Below, in pieces: positions 9,341 through 17,873 of a DNA stretch of 51,086 nt. Position 1 is the first letter of the stretch; each line of letters begins with the position of its first letter. Made by a program: the position numbers and the translations under genes. The notes beneath the pieces were generated by a model. The model did not search any database. It was not told where the DNA came from and was given only the letters and a program-made list of their open reading frames with translations. This DNA is from Planctomycetaceae bacterium (GTDB taxonomy: Bacteria > Planctomycetota > Planctomycetia > Pirellulales > PALSA-1355): assembly GCA_003153375.1 (NCBI GenBank), contig PLYM01000194.1:84879-135964 (forward strand), in the 5' to 3' direction.

Positions 9341-9820
9341 CTAGCGACGATCCGATTCGGTGTCGTCCTCGCTCAGACGCTCCTCGGCGGCCCGCAGCCG
9401 ATCCTGGGCCGATTGCAAGCTCGAGCGCAGGTTGCCCTTCAAGCGAGCCGTGGCGTTATCGACGGCCGCGGGAACGTCTTCCGCGCGGTCCTTGGCCTCT
9501 TCTGCGAGTTCGGCCGAGTATTCTTGCAATTCGCGGGCATGGGCCTGCACCTTCGTGGTCGTCTGCTGCCGAGTTTTACGCAACGCGGCCTCGGCCTCGG
9601 CGGTCACGTTATCGATGTCCTGCTTGGCGCGCTGGGCCTGCAGCTCGATCGCACGCTCTGATTCGTCCAAGGAGTCGCCGGTCTTGTGGTCGTGACCATC
9701 ACCGTGAAAATGGCTCGTTTTGTTGCTGGCCGGCTTGGCGGCGGGGGTCGACGTGCGACCACAACCGGCTGCCGCGACGGCCAAGATTGCCAAGCAAGTT
9801 ACGAAGGATCCTTTGTTCAT
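9341..9820 (-). CDS. Helical lipoprotein with a His/Asp-rich N-terminal stretch
   Basis: 159 residues from the ATG at 9820 (another ATG three codons earlier). A signal peptide with lipobox (AVAAAGCG, acylated Cys near residue 20) predicts a lipid-anchored periplasmic protein. A metal-binding-like cluster HFHGDGHDHKTGD follows. The remaining roughly 110 residues are a charged Ala/Glu/Arg-rich helix that should form a long amphipathic or coiled-coil structure, as in YtxH- or apolipoprotein-like stress proteins. Function unknown. A strong terminator at 9266-9307 closes its transcript. Confidence 0.8.
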   Translation of the reverse strand: MNKGSFVTCLAILAVAAAGCGRTSTPAAKPASNKTSHFHGDGHDHKTGDSLDESERAIELQAQRAKQDIDNVTAEAEAALRKTRQQTTTKVQAHARELQEYSAELAEEAKDRAEDVPAAVDNATARLKGNLRSSLQSAQDRLRAAEERLSEDDTESDRR

Positions 9821-9829
9821 GACGTACAC

Positions 9830-10229
9830 CTTCCATGTTCGTTTTACGGGTGAGTTTGAGTTGCGCGGGACGTCCCCGCGCGGGTCCGATCTCAGCAGCC
9901 GCTCGGGCGGTTCGTGCGACAGTCCTGAAATTCGGAGCGGGAGTGTAGCGGTGATCGGAGGCTTTTCAAAGACGAGTTTTGGTCATTCAAACAGGTGCCC
10001 TGCATGCTAGCTCGCTCGCGATCTGCACGAATCGATCCCAGCCGGTCGGTCGTCGCGAAAACTGGGGGCAAGACACGGCTTTTGGGGTCGCTGGGATTCG
10101 CTGTCAAAGGGGGTATACTGAACCCCCGTCGGTCCGATTTTGGAGGGGGATCGCTTTTCGCGGTCGTTCGCGGGCGGATGGGAATATTCCACCGCCATTG
10201 GGCCTCTAAGGATATGGAAGGGCCAGTTC
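9830..10229. other. Divergent intergenic region, lipoprotein/sigma factor
   Basis: About 400 nt without a convincing gene; short frames here have no family resemblance. It holds the promoters of the divergent lipoprotein and ECF sigma genes, including the palindromic element at 10109-10127. Confidence 0.55.
10109..10127 (+). promoter_or_regulatory. Palindromic promoter-like element upstream of the ECF sigma gene
   Basis: Five Gs (10109-10113), TATACT (10114-10119), then GAA and five Cs (10123-10127): a G5/C5 inverted repeat enclosing a -10-like hexamer, about 110 nt before the sigma gene start. It could be a promoter with an overlapping operator, or an RNA hairpin. No clear -35 is visible. 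Confidence 0.35.
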
Positions 10230-10805
10230 ATGGCTGAGCGTTCAGCGCCAGGGGATCTCGCCCAATTGGTGACCGACCATGCGCCGGTGCTGTATCGCTA
10301 TGCCTATCGCCTCAGCGGCTCGGCGGCCGATGCCGAAGACCTGACGCAAGAGACCTTTCTGATCGCCCAACGCAAGCTCGACCAGGTGCGCGACTCGCAG
10401 AACGTGCGGGCGTGGCTCTTTACGGTCTTGCGAAATTGTTATTTGAAAAACTGCCGCCAGCGACCGCCTCGGGTGCTTGGCGACAGCGATTTTGACATGG
10501 ATGGCGTGCCTGGCCAGGTGTGCCAGCAACCGTTGGACACCGAGGATTTGCAGCGGGCCATCAACTCGCTAAGTGATGAGTTCAAGGTGGTGGTATTGAT
10601 GTTCTACTTCGAACATCGGTCCTACCGCGAGATTGCCGAGCTACTCGACCTGCCGGCCGGCACAGTCATGAGCCGCCTGGCCCGGTCCAAGGCCCACCTG
10701 CGGCGGTGGCTGTCGGAGCCAACGGACGTGACGATTCGGCTAGCGACAAAAGAGACGAGCGGGTCTATTACGGACCTTAAGAAACCGGCTAGCGTCGGGC
10801 ATTGA
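10230..10805 (+). CDS. ECF-type RNA polymerase sigma factor
   Basis: 191 residues from the ATG at 10230. Region 2: YRYAYRLSGSAADAEDLTQE, then the -10-binding helix with ENVRAWLFTVLRN-like text (QNVRAWLFTVLRNCYLK). Region 4: LSDEFKVVVLMFYFEHRSYR then EIAELLDLPAGTVMSRLARS, the helix-turn-helix that reads the -35. Two-domain length is typical of group 4 sigma factors. A 35-residue Thr/Lys-rich tail follows region 4. The next gene, 51 nt downstream, is a likely membrane anti-sigma partner. Confidence 0.93.
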   Translation: MAERSAPGDLAQLVTDHAPVLYRYAYRLSGSAADAEDLTQETFLIAQRKLDQVRDSQNVRAWLFTVLRNCYLKNCRQRPPRVLGDSDFDMDGVPGQVCQQPLDTEDLQRAINSLSDEFKVVVLMFYFEHRSYREIAELLDLPAGTVMSRLARSKAHLRRWLSEPTDVTIRLATKETSGSITDLKKPASVGH

Positions 10806-10856
10806 TTGCGCTCAAGGCAATTGCCAGGGACGTGTGCCAGAGGCGAGTGAGTGATC

Positions 10857-11705
10857 ATGGACAAACGCATCCGCGAGGGCATCGAAGCCTGCCGACCCGA
10901 TAGCGAAGATTTGCGCTCGCCCGAAATGGCCGACGTGGCCGCCGCGATCGACCGCGACCTTGAGGCACGGAGATTCTTCGACAGCGTGCAAGGTTGGGAT
11001 GCGACGATCTCCGAAGCGATGGAGAGTTTGCCGCTGCCTGCTGGTCTCTCCGAGCGACTGCTCGCGCGGCTCAAGGCTGAGGAGCCCGTGACGGAGCCGG
11101 TTGTTTCAGTGACCGCCGCGTCGCGTTCGAGCGAAGCGACAACCTTGGTCGGCGGCATGAGTCCAGATTCTTCCGTGCCGGTTGCGTCGTCCGATCGCCG
11201 CTGGTCGCGCCGGCAGCGCTGGTCGCGGCGTCAGTGGATCGGAGCTGGCGGTTGTTCGGCGATTGCCGCGAGCTTGTTGATCGGCGTGGGAATTTTTCTG
11301 GCACGTCCGCCTGCCGATTCCGCCATCGAGAACCTGGCCGAGGACTGGTCGAAGCAGCTTTCCGCCGACCCGGCTGCCTGGCGCGCCGTGCAATCGGCGC
11401 CGCCCGAGTTCGCGGTCCCCGCCACGATCGTGGCTTCACCGGTCAGTTGGCAGTCAATTGGCAAGATGGCCAAAGGCGTGGCCTACAAATTGACCCACGA
11501 AAAGGCCGGCGCCGCGATGCTGTACGTCGTGCGGCTTGCGCGTCCTGGCCTGCCGTCGGCCCCGCCCAACACGCCACAGTCGACAACCGGCGGCCAAGCT
11601 GTCGGCTATTGGCGGAGCGGCAAAGTGATTTACGTTCTGGTGGTGCCTGGTGATGAGCGCAACTACCGGGGCTTCGTGCGAACTGGGGCCGTACCCCTGG
11701 CCTGA
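10857..11705 (+). CDS. Probable membrane-anchored anti-sigma factor
   Basis: 282 residues from the ATG at 10857 (GTG at 10851 also possible). A soluble N-terminal region contains helical segments and PLPAGLSERLLARLKAE, a form common in planctomycete anti-sigma proteins. One membrane segment follows at about residues 134-151 (CSAIAASLLIGVGIFLA), then an extracytoplasmic domain of about 130 residues with no known fold. No HxxxCxxC zinc motif is visible, so it is not a ZAS-type anti-sigma. The assignment rests on position directly after the ECF sigma gene plus topology. Confidence 0.7.
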   Translation: MDKRIREGIEACRPDSEDLRSPEMADVAAAIDRDLEARRFFDSVQGWDATISEAMESLPLPAGLSERLLARLKAEEPVTEPVVSVTAASRSSEATTLVGGMSPDSSVPVASSDRRWSRRQRWSRRQWIGAGGCSAIAASLLIGVGIFLARPPADSAIENLAEDWSKQLSADPAAWRAVQSAPPEFAVPATIVASPVSWQSIGKMAKGVAYKLTHEKAGAAMLYVVRLARPGLPSAPPNTPQSTTGGQAVGYWRSGKVIYVLVVPGDERNYRGFVRTGAVPLA

Positions 11706-11961
11706 GTTGCCCAGTTTCTCCGCCACGACAATCAGCTATCACTCGCTCATCAGGCACGACCGCCAAGATCGTTTAATCTTGCGGCCCCCGCCGGGCCGAA
11801 TCGGAGTATAGCGAGCAACGCGCCCGGTGCGGTTGCGAGTTGCTCGTTCCTGCCCCTTCATTCCACGTTTGACTCACTTCCCTGCACGCTCCCGCCACCT
11901 ATTCGTTTGCGCCTCGATCGCGGGCGCGAATGCCTACCGGACTCTCAGGAGAACTTGGCCG

Positions 11962-12381
11962 ATGTCACGGAAGATTTTCGTTCCGCTGTCGCTGTTGGCT
12001 TTGTGCATGGCAGTGCCGTGTGGTGCTCAAGAGGCGCAACAAAATCTGCGCCGCGATCAACCCGTGCACACGACGCATGTGCCCGAAAGCCTGGGCGCCG
12101 TCACTCCCACTCCAGAAATGTGGTTCTACGACCAGCAATGGAAGCGTCACGACAATCCTCGCCTGGCCATTCGCCGCCGCGCCGAAGAGCGGGCGCAGGA
12201 CCGCCACGACCGGATGGCAAGCCAGCAGTGGTATGGCATCGACAACGCGCGGCCCACGGTCAGCGGCACCTGGGCGGGAGGCTACTCGCCTTACTGGGGC
12301 TCAAACACCAATGATCCGATGCGTTGGCGAGCCGTGACCGCCCCTCTGGTCGTCGTGAGTCCGACCGACGTTGCCCGCTGA
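11962..12381 (+). CDS. Secreted protein, function unknown
   Basis: 139 residues from the ATG at 11962, with AGGAG about 10 nt upstream. A signal peptide (KIFVPLSLLALCMAVPCGAQ) is followed by a mature region rich in Arg, Trp and Tyr (WFYDQQWKRHDNPRLAIRRR; QQWYGIDNARP; GYSPYWGSN). Small, positively charged, proline/tyrosine-rich exported proteins of this kind are common in planctomycetes but uncharacterised. It follows the sigma/anti-sigma pair by 256 nt and could be in its regulon, which is only a guess. Confidence 0.7.
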   Translation: MSRKIFVPLSLLALCMAVPCGAQEAQQNLRRDQPVHTTHVPESLGAVTPTPEMWFYDQQWKRHDNPRLAIRRRAEERAQDRHDRMASQQWYGIDNARPTVSGTWAGGYSPYWGSNTNDPMRWRAVTAPLVVVSPTDVAR

Positions 12382-12445
12382 CATACCGGTCAAGACGACG
12401 TCGAGGCTGCTGGCGACGCCCGGCCCGTGCGATTACGATGCGGGC

Positions 12446-13639
12446 ATGAGCTCCAGCGAAACCACGCGCGTTACGGGTCGCCACTACGCCACGGGCGGCG
12501 GTGTACAGGTCGACATCTCCGGCGGCCGGATCGACGCCGTGCTCGCTTTGTCCGATCGGTCCGCCGCCGACCCATCGTTGCCCTGGATCGCACCCGGCTT
12601 TATCGACATTCAGAGCAACGGCTACGGTGGCCAGGAATTCAGTTCGCCCGAACTCACGGTCGACGATGTCGTCCAAATCGTTTCGCAGCAGGCGGCCTTC
12701 GGCGTCACGCAGTTTTGTCCAACCGTGACCACGGCCAGCTTTGAAACGATCGGGCACGGCCTGGCCACCATCGATCAGGCCGCCCGCCAATCCAAGTCGA
12801 TCGACTATACGATCGCCGGCATCCACCTCGAGGGGCCTTACATCGCGAGCGAAGACGGCCCGCGCGGGGCCCATCCCCTTGAGCACTGCCGCCCACCCAA
12901 CTGGGATGAATTTCAGCGCTTTCAGCAAGCCGCTGGCGGCCGAATTCGCATCGTGACGCTCTCGCCCGAGTATCCCAAGGCGATTGAATTCATCGCCCGC
13001 GCCGCGGCAAGTGGCGTGGTTGTAGCCATCGGACACACGGCGGCCGACTCGGCCCAGATTCGAGCCGCGGTCGACGCGGGCGCGACATTGAGCACCCACT
13101 TGGGCAATGGGGCCCATCGTATGCTCCGCCGGCATCCCAACTACCTCTGGGACCAATTGTCCGACGACCGCTTATTGGCGAGCTTGATCGTCGATGGCCA
13201 CCATCTGCCCCCGGAAGTCGTGCAAACGATAGTCCGGGCCAAGACTTCCAGCCGTGTGATTCTGATAAGTGACTTGTCGGGGCTGGCCGGCAAACCGCCA
13301 GGCCGCTATGCGACGCAATTGTGCGATCTGGAGATCCTGCCCGATGGCCGGTTGGTGATCGCCGGGCAAGATCAGCTTTTAGCCGGCGCATCCCAGCCGA
13401 TTGGCGTGGGCGTGGCCAACGTGATGCGATTCGCCGGCGTCGACCTGCCCACGGCCGTACACATGGCCAGCCATCACCCCGCGCGGTTGCTGGATCGGCG
13501 TGAAATCAGCCTGGCGGCCGGTGACTCGGCCGACATGGTGCTGTTCAATCTGCGTCCGGCCGCTGGCGGGCGGGCGACGCATCTCGATGTGGTGGCCACG
13601 ATTACGGGCGGGCGACTCGCGAAGTTTGGCTGCCCGTAG
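12446..13639 (+). CDS. N-acetylglucosamine-6-phosphate deacetylase-like amidohydrolase
   Basis: 397 residues. Amidohydrolase-fold enzyme of the NagA family. Seen in order: APGFIDIQSNGYGG (like PGFIDVQLNGCGG in E. coli NagA), TQFCPT, metal ligand Glu129 in HLEGPYIAS, the GHTAAD His, STHLGNGAH and the catalytic Asp in LISDLSG. It departs from classical NagA in the THLFNAM segment (THLGNGA here) and has no nagB or PTS neighbour, so the exact amino-sugar substrate is uncertain. The ATG at 12446 is chosen because the upstream in-frame part overlaps the previous gene. Confidence 0.82.
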   Translation: MSSSETTRVTGRHYATGGGVQVDISGGRIDAVLALSDRSAADPSLPWIAPGFIDIQSNGYGGQEFSSPELTVDDVVQIVSQQAAFGVTQFCPTVTTASFETIGHGLATIDQAARQSKSIDYTIAGIHLEGPYIASEDGPRGAHPLEHCRPPNWDEFQRFQQAAGGRIRIVTLSPEYPKAIEFIARAAASGVVVAIGHTAADSAQIRAAVDAGATLSTHLGNGAHRMLRRHPNYLWDQLSDDRLLASLIVDGHHLPPEVVQTIVRAKTSSRVILISDLSGLAGKPPGRYATQLCDLEILPDGRLVIAGQDQLLAGASQPIGVGVANVMRFAGVDLPTAVHMASHHPARLLDRREISLAAGDSADMVLFNLRPAAGGRATHLDVVATITGGRLAKFGCP

Positions 13640-13663
13640 ACATCCGTCGTGTCACGCGCAACG

Positions 13664-13700
13664 AAAAAGGGGCCATGCCCACACGGGTGGACATGGCCCC
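13664..13700 (-). terminator. Rho-independent terminator of the HdeD-family gene
   Basis: 14-bp inverted repeat, arms 13669-13682 and 13687-13700 with one mismatch and a 4-nt loop. On the minus strand it is followed by five Ts (13668-13664). It lies 42 nt beyond the stop of the HdeD-family gene. The stem may also block read-through from the convergent NagA-like gene. Confidence 0.82.
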
Positions 13701-13742
13701 ATCGTTTGCTGCGCGAAACGTTGACGGTCGATCGTGCCGGGC

Positions 13743-14366
13743 TTAGGCGGTCGCCTGCGCGGCGTCCTCCGGAATCGAGCGGATGGCCAGGGCCAACATG
13801 ATCCAGGTCCAGCCATTGAAGAGCATCTCGATGCCGACCAGCAGACCGATGACCCAAAAGGCGTCAGCGGGGAGCAGGCGGAACACGATCAGGCCGGCCA
13901 GCAGCGTGACCACGCCATTGAGCAGGGCCCAACCCCACTGTGGGAACCGCAGCGTCAGCGCGCCCACGACGCGAAACGCGCCCAGCACAATGAACGACGC
14001 CGCGATCCACACGGTCAAAACCATGACCGAAAGCTCGGGATGCCGAAACGTCACGATGCCGCCGACGATATACAAAATGCCCACGAGCAATTGCACGACC
14101 AGACCCGTCCAATTGCCGGCCCAAAATGCGCCGACGATCGTGGCCACGCCGCCCACGAGCAGCAGCGCACCCAAGAAAATCACCACGGCGAACGAGGTCT
14201 CGACGGTCAATTGCGGAAAGACGATCGCCGCGGTGCCGCACGCGACGAGCAATGTGCCCAGCGCCAAAAACCACCACCAATGCTTGCGCATGTGGTGCAA
14301 TTCGTGACGCATGGCCCGCCCCAGCGGCGAGTTGCCCGAACCCACCATTCCCAAATCGTTGTTCAT
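13743..14366 (-). CDS. HdeD family membrane protein (DUF308)
   Basis: 207 residues from the ATG at 14366, preceded by AAGGGG at 6 nt. After a roughly 35-residue cytoplasmic N-terminus there are six membrane helices in three similar pairs, each with a G-x-x-x-x-x-G-P/A-type pattern (WWWFLALGTLLVACGTAAIV, AVVIFLGALLLVGGVATIVG, LVVQLLVGILYIVGGIVTF and so on). This is the DUF308/HdeD architecture, linked in E. coli to acid resistance at high cell density. The role here is inferred. A strong terminator follows. Confidence 0.85.
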   Translation of the reverse strand: MNNDLGMVGSGNSPLGRAMRHELHHMRKHWWWFLALGTLLVACGTAAIVFPQLTVETSFAVVIFLGALLLVGGVATIVGAFWAGNWTGLVVQLLVGILYIVGGIVTFRHPELSVMVLTVWIAASFIVLGAFRVVGALTLRFPQWGWALLNGVVTLLAGLIVFRLLPADAFWVIGLLVGIEMLFNGWTWIMLALAIRSIPEDAAQATA

Positions 14367-14690
14367 GAAATTCCCCTTGTGAAGATTCCTGCGGTCGCAC
14401 GTCCCTGCAAATGTCATATTTCCTGATGCGATGAACCTAGTCGCGCCTGGCGCGATTCTAGCCCTCGCGGGTAGATGGAAGACGTCGCTAGTATAGCTTT
14501 TTCCCGGCTTTCGGCGGCCGCCCCGCACAAGCGGCAGATTCGGAATGAACCTGCCAGTTGAGGGCCAGACATCCTGACTTCCGCACGATTCAGCGGCCGG
14601 TGGTCGGGCGCCAGGCCCTTTGCCCCGGCCGTGCTCTGCCTACAATGCGAGTTTCCTCAGGCAGTCCTTTTTGGGGCGTGAGAAGTCATC
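14367..14690. other. Divergent intergenic region with a short palindrome
   Basis: 324 nt between the HdeD-family and flavoprotein starts, no gene seen. It contains a perfect 7-bp inverted repeat with 1-nt spacer (TCGCGCC T GGCGCGA, 14441-14455) flanked by CTAG on both sides. On the minus strand, near 14490, there is a TATACT-like hexamer that could be the HdeD-gene promoter. Confidence 0.45.
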
Positions 14691-16346
14691 ATGAGTTATG
14701 ACGCGGATGCGATTGTCGTGGGTGGCGGACTGGCAGGGCTGGTGGCGGCGGCCGAGTTGGCCGACGCCGGCAAGCGGGTAATCGTGATTGACCAGGAAGC
14801 CGAGCAGAACCTTGGTGGGCAGGCCTTTTGGTCGTTCGGCGGCCTGTTTCTCGTCGACTCGCCCGAGCAGCGCCGCATGGGCATCAAGGACTCCTTTGAC
14901 TTGGCCCTGGAGGATTGGCTGGGCACCGCCGGCTTCGATCGCCCCGAAGACCATTGGCCGCGCCGTTGGGCCGAGGCTTACGTCGCGTTCGCCGCCGGCG
15001 AAAAGCGATCGTGGCTCCATCAACAGGGCGTGCGCTGGTTTCCAGTCGTCGGTTGGGCCGAGCGTGGCGGCTATGGCGCCGTGGCTCACGGTAATTCGGT
15101 GCCCCGTTTTCACATCACCTGGGGCACCGGCCCCGGCCTGCTCGAACCCTTCGTTCGCCGCACTCGCGCTGCCGAACAGCAAGGCCGGCTCAGCTTCAAG
15201 TTCCGTCACCAGGTCGACGAATTGCTGACGACCGACGGTACGATCGACGGCGTGCGCGGAACCGTGCTCGAACCGACCGGCGTCGAGCGCGGCGCGCCGA
15301 GCTCGCGGGTCAAGGTGGGAGAGTTCTCGCTTCGCGCCGGGGCCGTGATCGTGGCCTCGGGCGGGATCGGCGGGAACCCGGAACTAGTGCGGCAAAACTG
15401 GCCGCATCGAATGGGCCGCGCGCCGAAGTTCATGGTTCAGGGAGTGCCCGCGCACGTCGATGGTCGGATGTTGGGCATTACCGAAGCTGTCGGCGCCCGG
15501 CTGATCAACCGCGATCGGATGTGGCACTACACCGAGGGCTTGCGGAATTGGAACCCGGTTTGGAAGGGACACGGCATTCGCATTCTGCCCGGACCTTCGT
15601 CCTTGTGGCTGGACGCGACCGGCCGGCGCCTGCCCCCGCCTTACTATCCCGGCTACGACACGCTGGGCACGCTCGAATACATCATTAAAACCGGTTACGA
15701 CCACACCTGGTTTCTGCTCGACCAGGCGATCATCAAGCGCGAGTTCGCCCTGAGCGGTTCGGAGCAGAACCCCGATCTGACGGGCAAGAGCTGGCGGCTC
15801 GTCCTATCTCGCGCCTTTGGCAAAAAGGCCACCGGCCCGGTCGAGGCTTTCAAGGAACACGGCGCCGACTTCGTGGTTCGCGACAATCTGCCGGCTTTGA
15901 TCGCCGGGATGAACGCCCTCACGGACGAGCCGCTGTTGGATCCCGCGGTCGTTGAGCGCGAGGTGATCGCTCGCGATCGGCAACTCAACAACGCCTATGG
16001 CAAGGACTCGCAGATCGGCGCGATTCTTTACGCCCGTAAGTATTTTGGCGATCGGCTATTTCGCGCCGCCAAGCCGCACCGCCTGCTCGACCCCAGCGCG
16101 GGTCCGCTGATCGCGGTGAAGCTGAATATTCTCACGCGTAAGACGTTGGGCGGTTTCGAGACCGACCTGTCGAGCCGAGTCTTTGGAACCCATGGCGCGA
16201 TTCTGCCCGGTTTGTACGCCGCCGGCGAAGCAGCCGGTTTCGGCGGCGGTGGGGTACACGGCTATCGTTCGCTGGAGGGCACTTTCCTGGGCGGCTGCAT
16301 CTTCTCGGGCCGCGCCGCTGGCCGCGCCGCCGCGACGGACGTCTAG
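14691..16346 (+). CDS. FAD-binding dehydrogenase (KsdD/fumarate-reductase-like flavoprotein)
   Basis: 551 residues. A Rossmann FAD site at the N-terminus (IVVGGGLAGLVAAAELADAG, then acidic IDQE) and the C-terminal FAD motif GLYAAGEAAGFGGGGVHGYR with LEGTFLGGC place it in the succinate dehydrogenase/fumarate reductase/3-ketosteroid dehydrogenase superfamily. The FWSFGGLFLVDSPEQRRMGI segment is typical of the long cytosolic FAD-binding dehydrogenase subfamily. The substrate is unknown, and no steroid- or fumarate-metabolism neighbours are present. No signal peptide, so it is cytoplasmic. Confidence 0.88.
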   Translation: MSYDADAIVVGGGLAGLVAAAELADAGKRVIVIDQEAEQNLGGQAFWSFGGLFLVDSPEQRRMGIKDSFDLALEDWLGTAGFDRPEDHWPRRWAEAYVAFAAGEKRSWLHQQGVRWFPVVGWAERGGYGAVAHGNSVPRFHITWGTGPGLLEPFVRRTRAAEQQGRLSFKFRHQVDELLTTDGTIDGVRGTVLEPTGVERGAPSSRVKVGEFSLRAGAVIVASGGIGGNPELVRQNWPHRMGRAPKFMVQGVPAHVDGRMLGITEAVGARLINRDRMWHYTEGLRNWNPVWKGHGIRILPGPSSLWLDATGRRLPPPYYPGYDTLGTLEYIIKTGYDHTWFLLDQAIIKREFALSGSEQNPDLTGKSWRLVLSRAFGKKATGPVEAFKEHGADFVVRDNLPALIAGMNALTDEPLLDPAVVEREVIARDRQLNNAYGKDSQIGAILYARKYFGDRLFRAAKPHRLLDPSAGPLIAVKLNILTRKTLGGFETDLSSRVFGTHGAILPGLYAAGEAAGFGGGGVHGYRSLEGTFLGGCIFSGRAAGRAAATDV

Positions 16347-16354
16347 TAACTTGC

Positions 16355-17515
16355 TCAATCGCCGTTCGTAGCCCGCGGTTCGTCGTCATTCCGCGCTCGC
16401 GGCTCGGTCTGGCCGACCCCGCGCAGCCAGCCTTTGCGGCCGAAGAAATACAACAAGCCTCCGGCCACCGACAGCATCACGGCCCACACGGCCGGATAGC
16501 CGAAGCGCAATTTCAGCTCGGGCATGTTCCAGGGCGAGACGGCCGTGTCGAAATTCATTCCGTAGACTCCCACGATGAAGGTTAAGGGGATGAAGATCGT
16601 GGCGATCACGGTCAGCACCTGCATCACCTCATTCATCCGATTGCTGAGCGACGAGTGGTAGAGCTCCAGCAGGTCGGAGGCTAATTCGCGATAGGTTTCC
16701 AACAGGTCGATCAGCTGGAAGGTATGGTCGGCGCAGTCGCGCAAGTAGACTCGTGTGCTTTCGTGGATGACTGGAATGGGATCGCGTACCAGCACGTGCA
16801 AAGCCTCGCGCAGCGGCCAAATGGCGCGACGCAGCACGAGCAGCTTGCCTTTGACGCTATGCGTGCGGCTGATGATGTCGCGCGATGGTTTGCCCATGAT
16901 CTCGTCTTCCAACGCGTCGATCTCTTCGCCGAACCGCTCCAGAATCGGGAAATACGAGTCGACGATGCTGTCGAGCACTCCATAGGCCAGGTAATCGGGC
17001 CCCGAGGTGCGGATCACTCCGCGGCCTTCGCGAATCCGCACGCGCAAGGGGTCGAAGCAATCGCCAGGCAAGTGCTGGAAGGTCAAAACGTATCGGGCTC
17101 CCAGAAACATGCCCAACTGGTCCCTCTCGCAACGTGCCTCACCTTCGATCATCCGGGCCACGATGAACAAGTGGTCGCCATATTGCTCGACCTTCGAGCG
17201 CTGGTGCATGTTCATGACGTCTTCGAGCGCCAGAGGATGCAGCCCAAACGTTTTTCCCAGTCGCGCCACGAGGTCTGGATCTCCCAGCCCATCGACGTTG
17301 ATCCACGTGACCGGAAACTTGTCGAGAAATTGGGGAATCGTGTCGAGGTCGGCCGGCGTCTCCAGCTTCTGCTCGACCAGTTGCTGCGGACCATAGGCGA
17401 TCAACGTCACCACGGGCTTCGGGGCCCCCGGCTCGGCCAACAGCGTGCCCGGAGCGGTGCCGGGAAGGTTTCTGCGGCGAGTCAAAAGCTTGCGACGTCG
17501 TTTCGTTTTCTTCAC
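16355..17515 (-). CDS. corA: Magnesium/cobalt transporter CorA
   Basis: 386 residues from GTG at 17515 (AGGGA about 7 nt upstream); an in-frame ATG at 17563 would add 16 residues. A basic N-terminus is followed by the cytoplasmic funnel domain (LGKTFGLHPLALEDVMNMHQ; VEQYGDHLFIVARM) and the long stalk helix (ERFGEEIDALEDEI). Two C-terminal membrane helices follow, with the selectivity motif YGMNF after the first (FIPLTFIVGVYGMNF). It is a homopentameric inner-membrane Mg2+ channel. The frame extends far upstream to 18313, but that region overlaps the opposite-strand LEPR-XLL gene and is not protein-like. Confidence 0.94.
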   Translation of the reverse strand: MKKTKRRRKLLTRRRNLPGTAPGTLLAEPGAPKPVVTLIAYGPQQLVEQKLETPADLDTIPQFLDKFPVTWINVDGLGDPDLVARLGKTFGLHPLALEDVMNMHQRSKVEQYGDHLFIVARMIEGEARCERDQLGMFLGARYVLTFQHLPGDCFDPLRVRIREGRGVIRTSGPDYLAYGVLDSIVDSYFPILERFGEEIDALEDEIMGKPSRDIISRTHSVKGKLLVLRRAIWPLREALHVLVRDPIPVIHESTRVYLRDCADHTFQLIDLLETYRELASDLLELYHSSLSNRMNEVMQVLTVIATIFIPLTFIVGVYGMNFDTAVSPWNMPELKLRFGYPAVWAVMLSVAGGLLYFFGRKGWLRGVGQTEPRARNDDEPRATNGD

Positions 17516-17873
17516 GGATGAGTCCCTGCGATTCTGTCCGAGTGGGGCATCGAACGTATGCATAAGCGAACGGTCGCACAAATGCCAGATCAAGGCCCTG
17601 CGAGCCGACAGCAAGGGGTCGTGAGACCTCATTGCCACCAAGGAGAGTCGCCCGATCTCGATGGGCTTTGCCCATGCCCGGCTGCTCAAAGGCGCGTCAA
17701 CTCGCGTCTCGGGGATTAGGCAGTCACCCAACCGAGCGGTCCTTCCGAGTGACAATACCGCTGCTCCGGACGCTTTTTTGGCCAGTTGACCGCCGCTCGA
17801 CTGCGTCCGGCATTCCATTTGCAGCTTGAACCTGGCGGTGGATTCTTCGTCTTTTTTGCGAAGGACTGACCTC
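17516..17873. other. Divergent intergenic region, corA/LEPR-XLL gene
   Basis: About 360 nt with no gene. I looked for a magnesium-responsive leader ahead of corA (M-box or Mbl-like) and saw no convincing conserved fold by eye. The region must carry the promoters for both genes. Confidence 0.45.

Noticed and set aside
14691-15209. Long antisense frames under the flavoprotein, kinase and uvrB genes
   Set aside because: Typical shadow frames in high-GC coding DNA; composition follows the complementary codons of the real genes.
17516-17873. Magnesium riboswitch ahead of corA
   Set aside because: No conserved M-box elements or terminator/antiterminator pair could be seen by eye.
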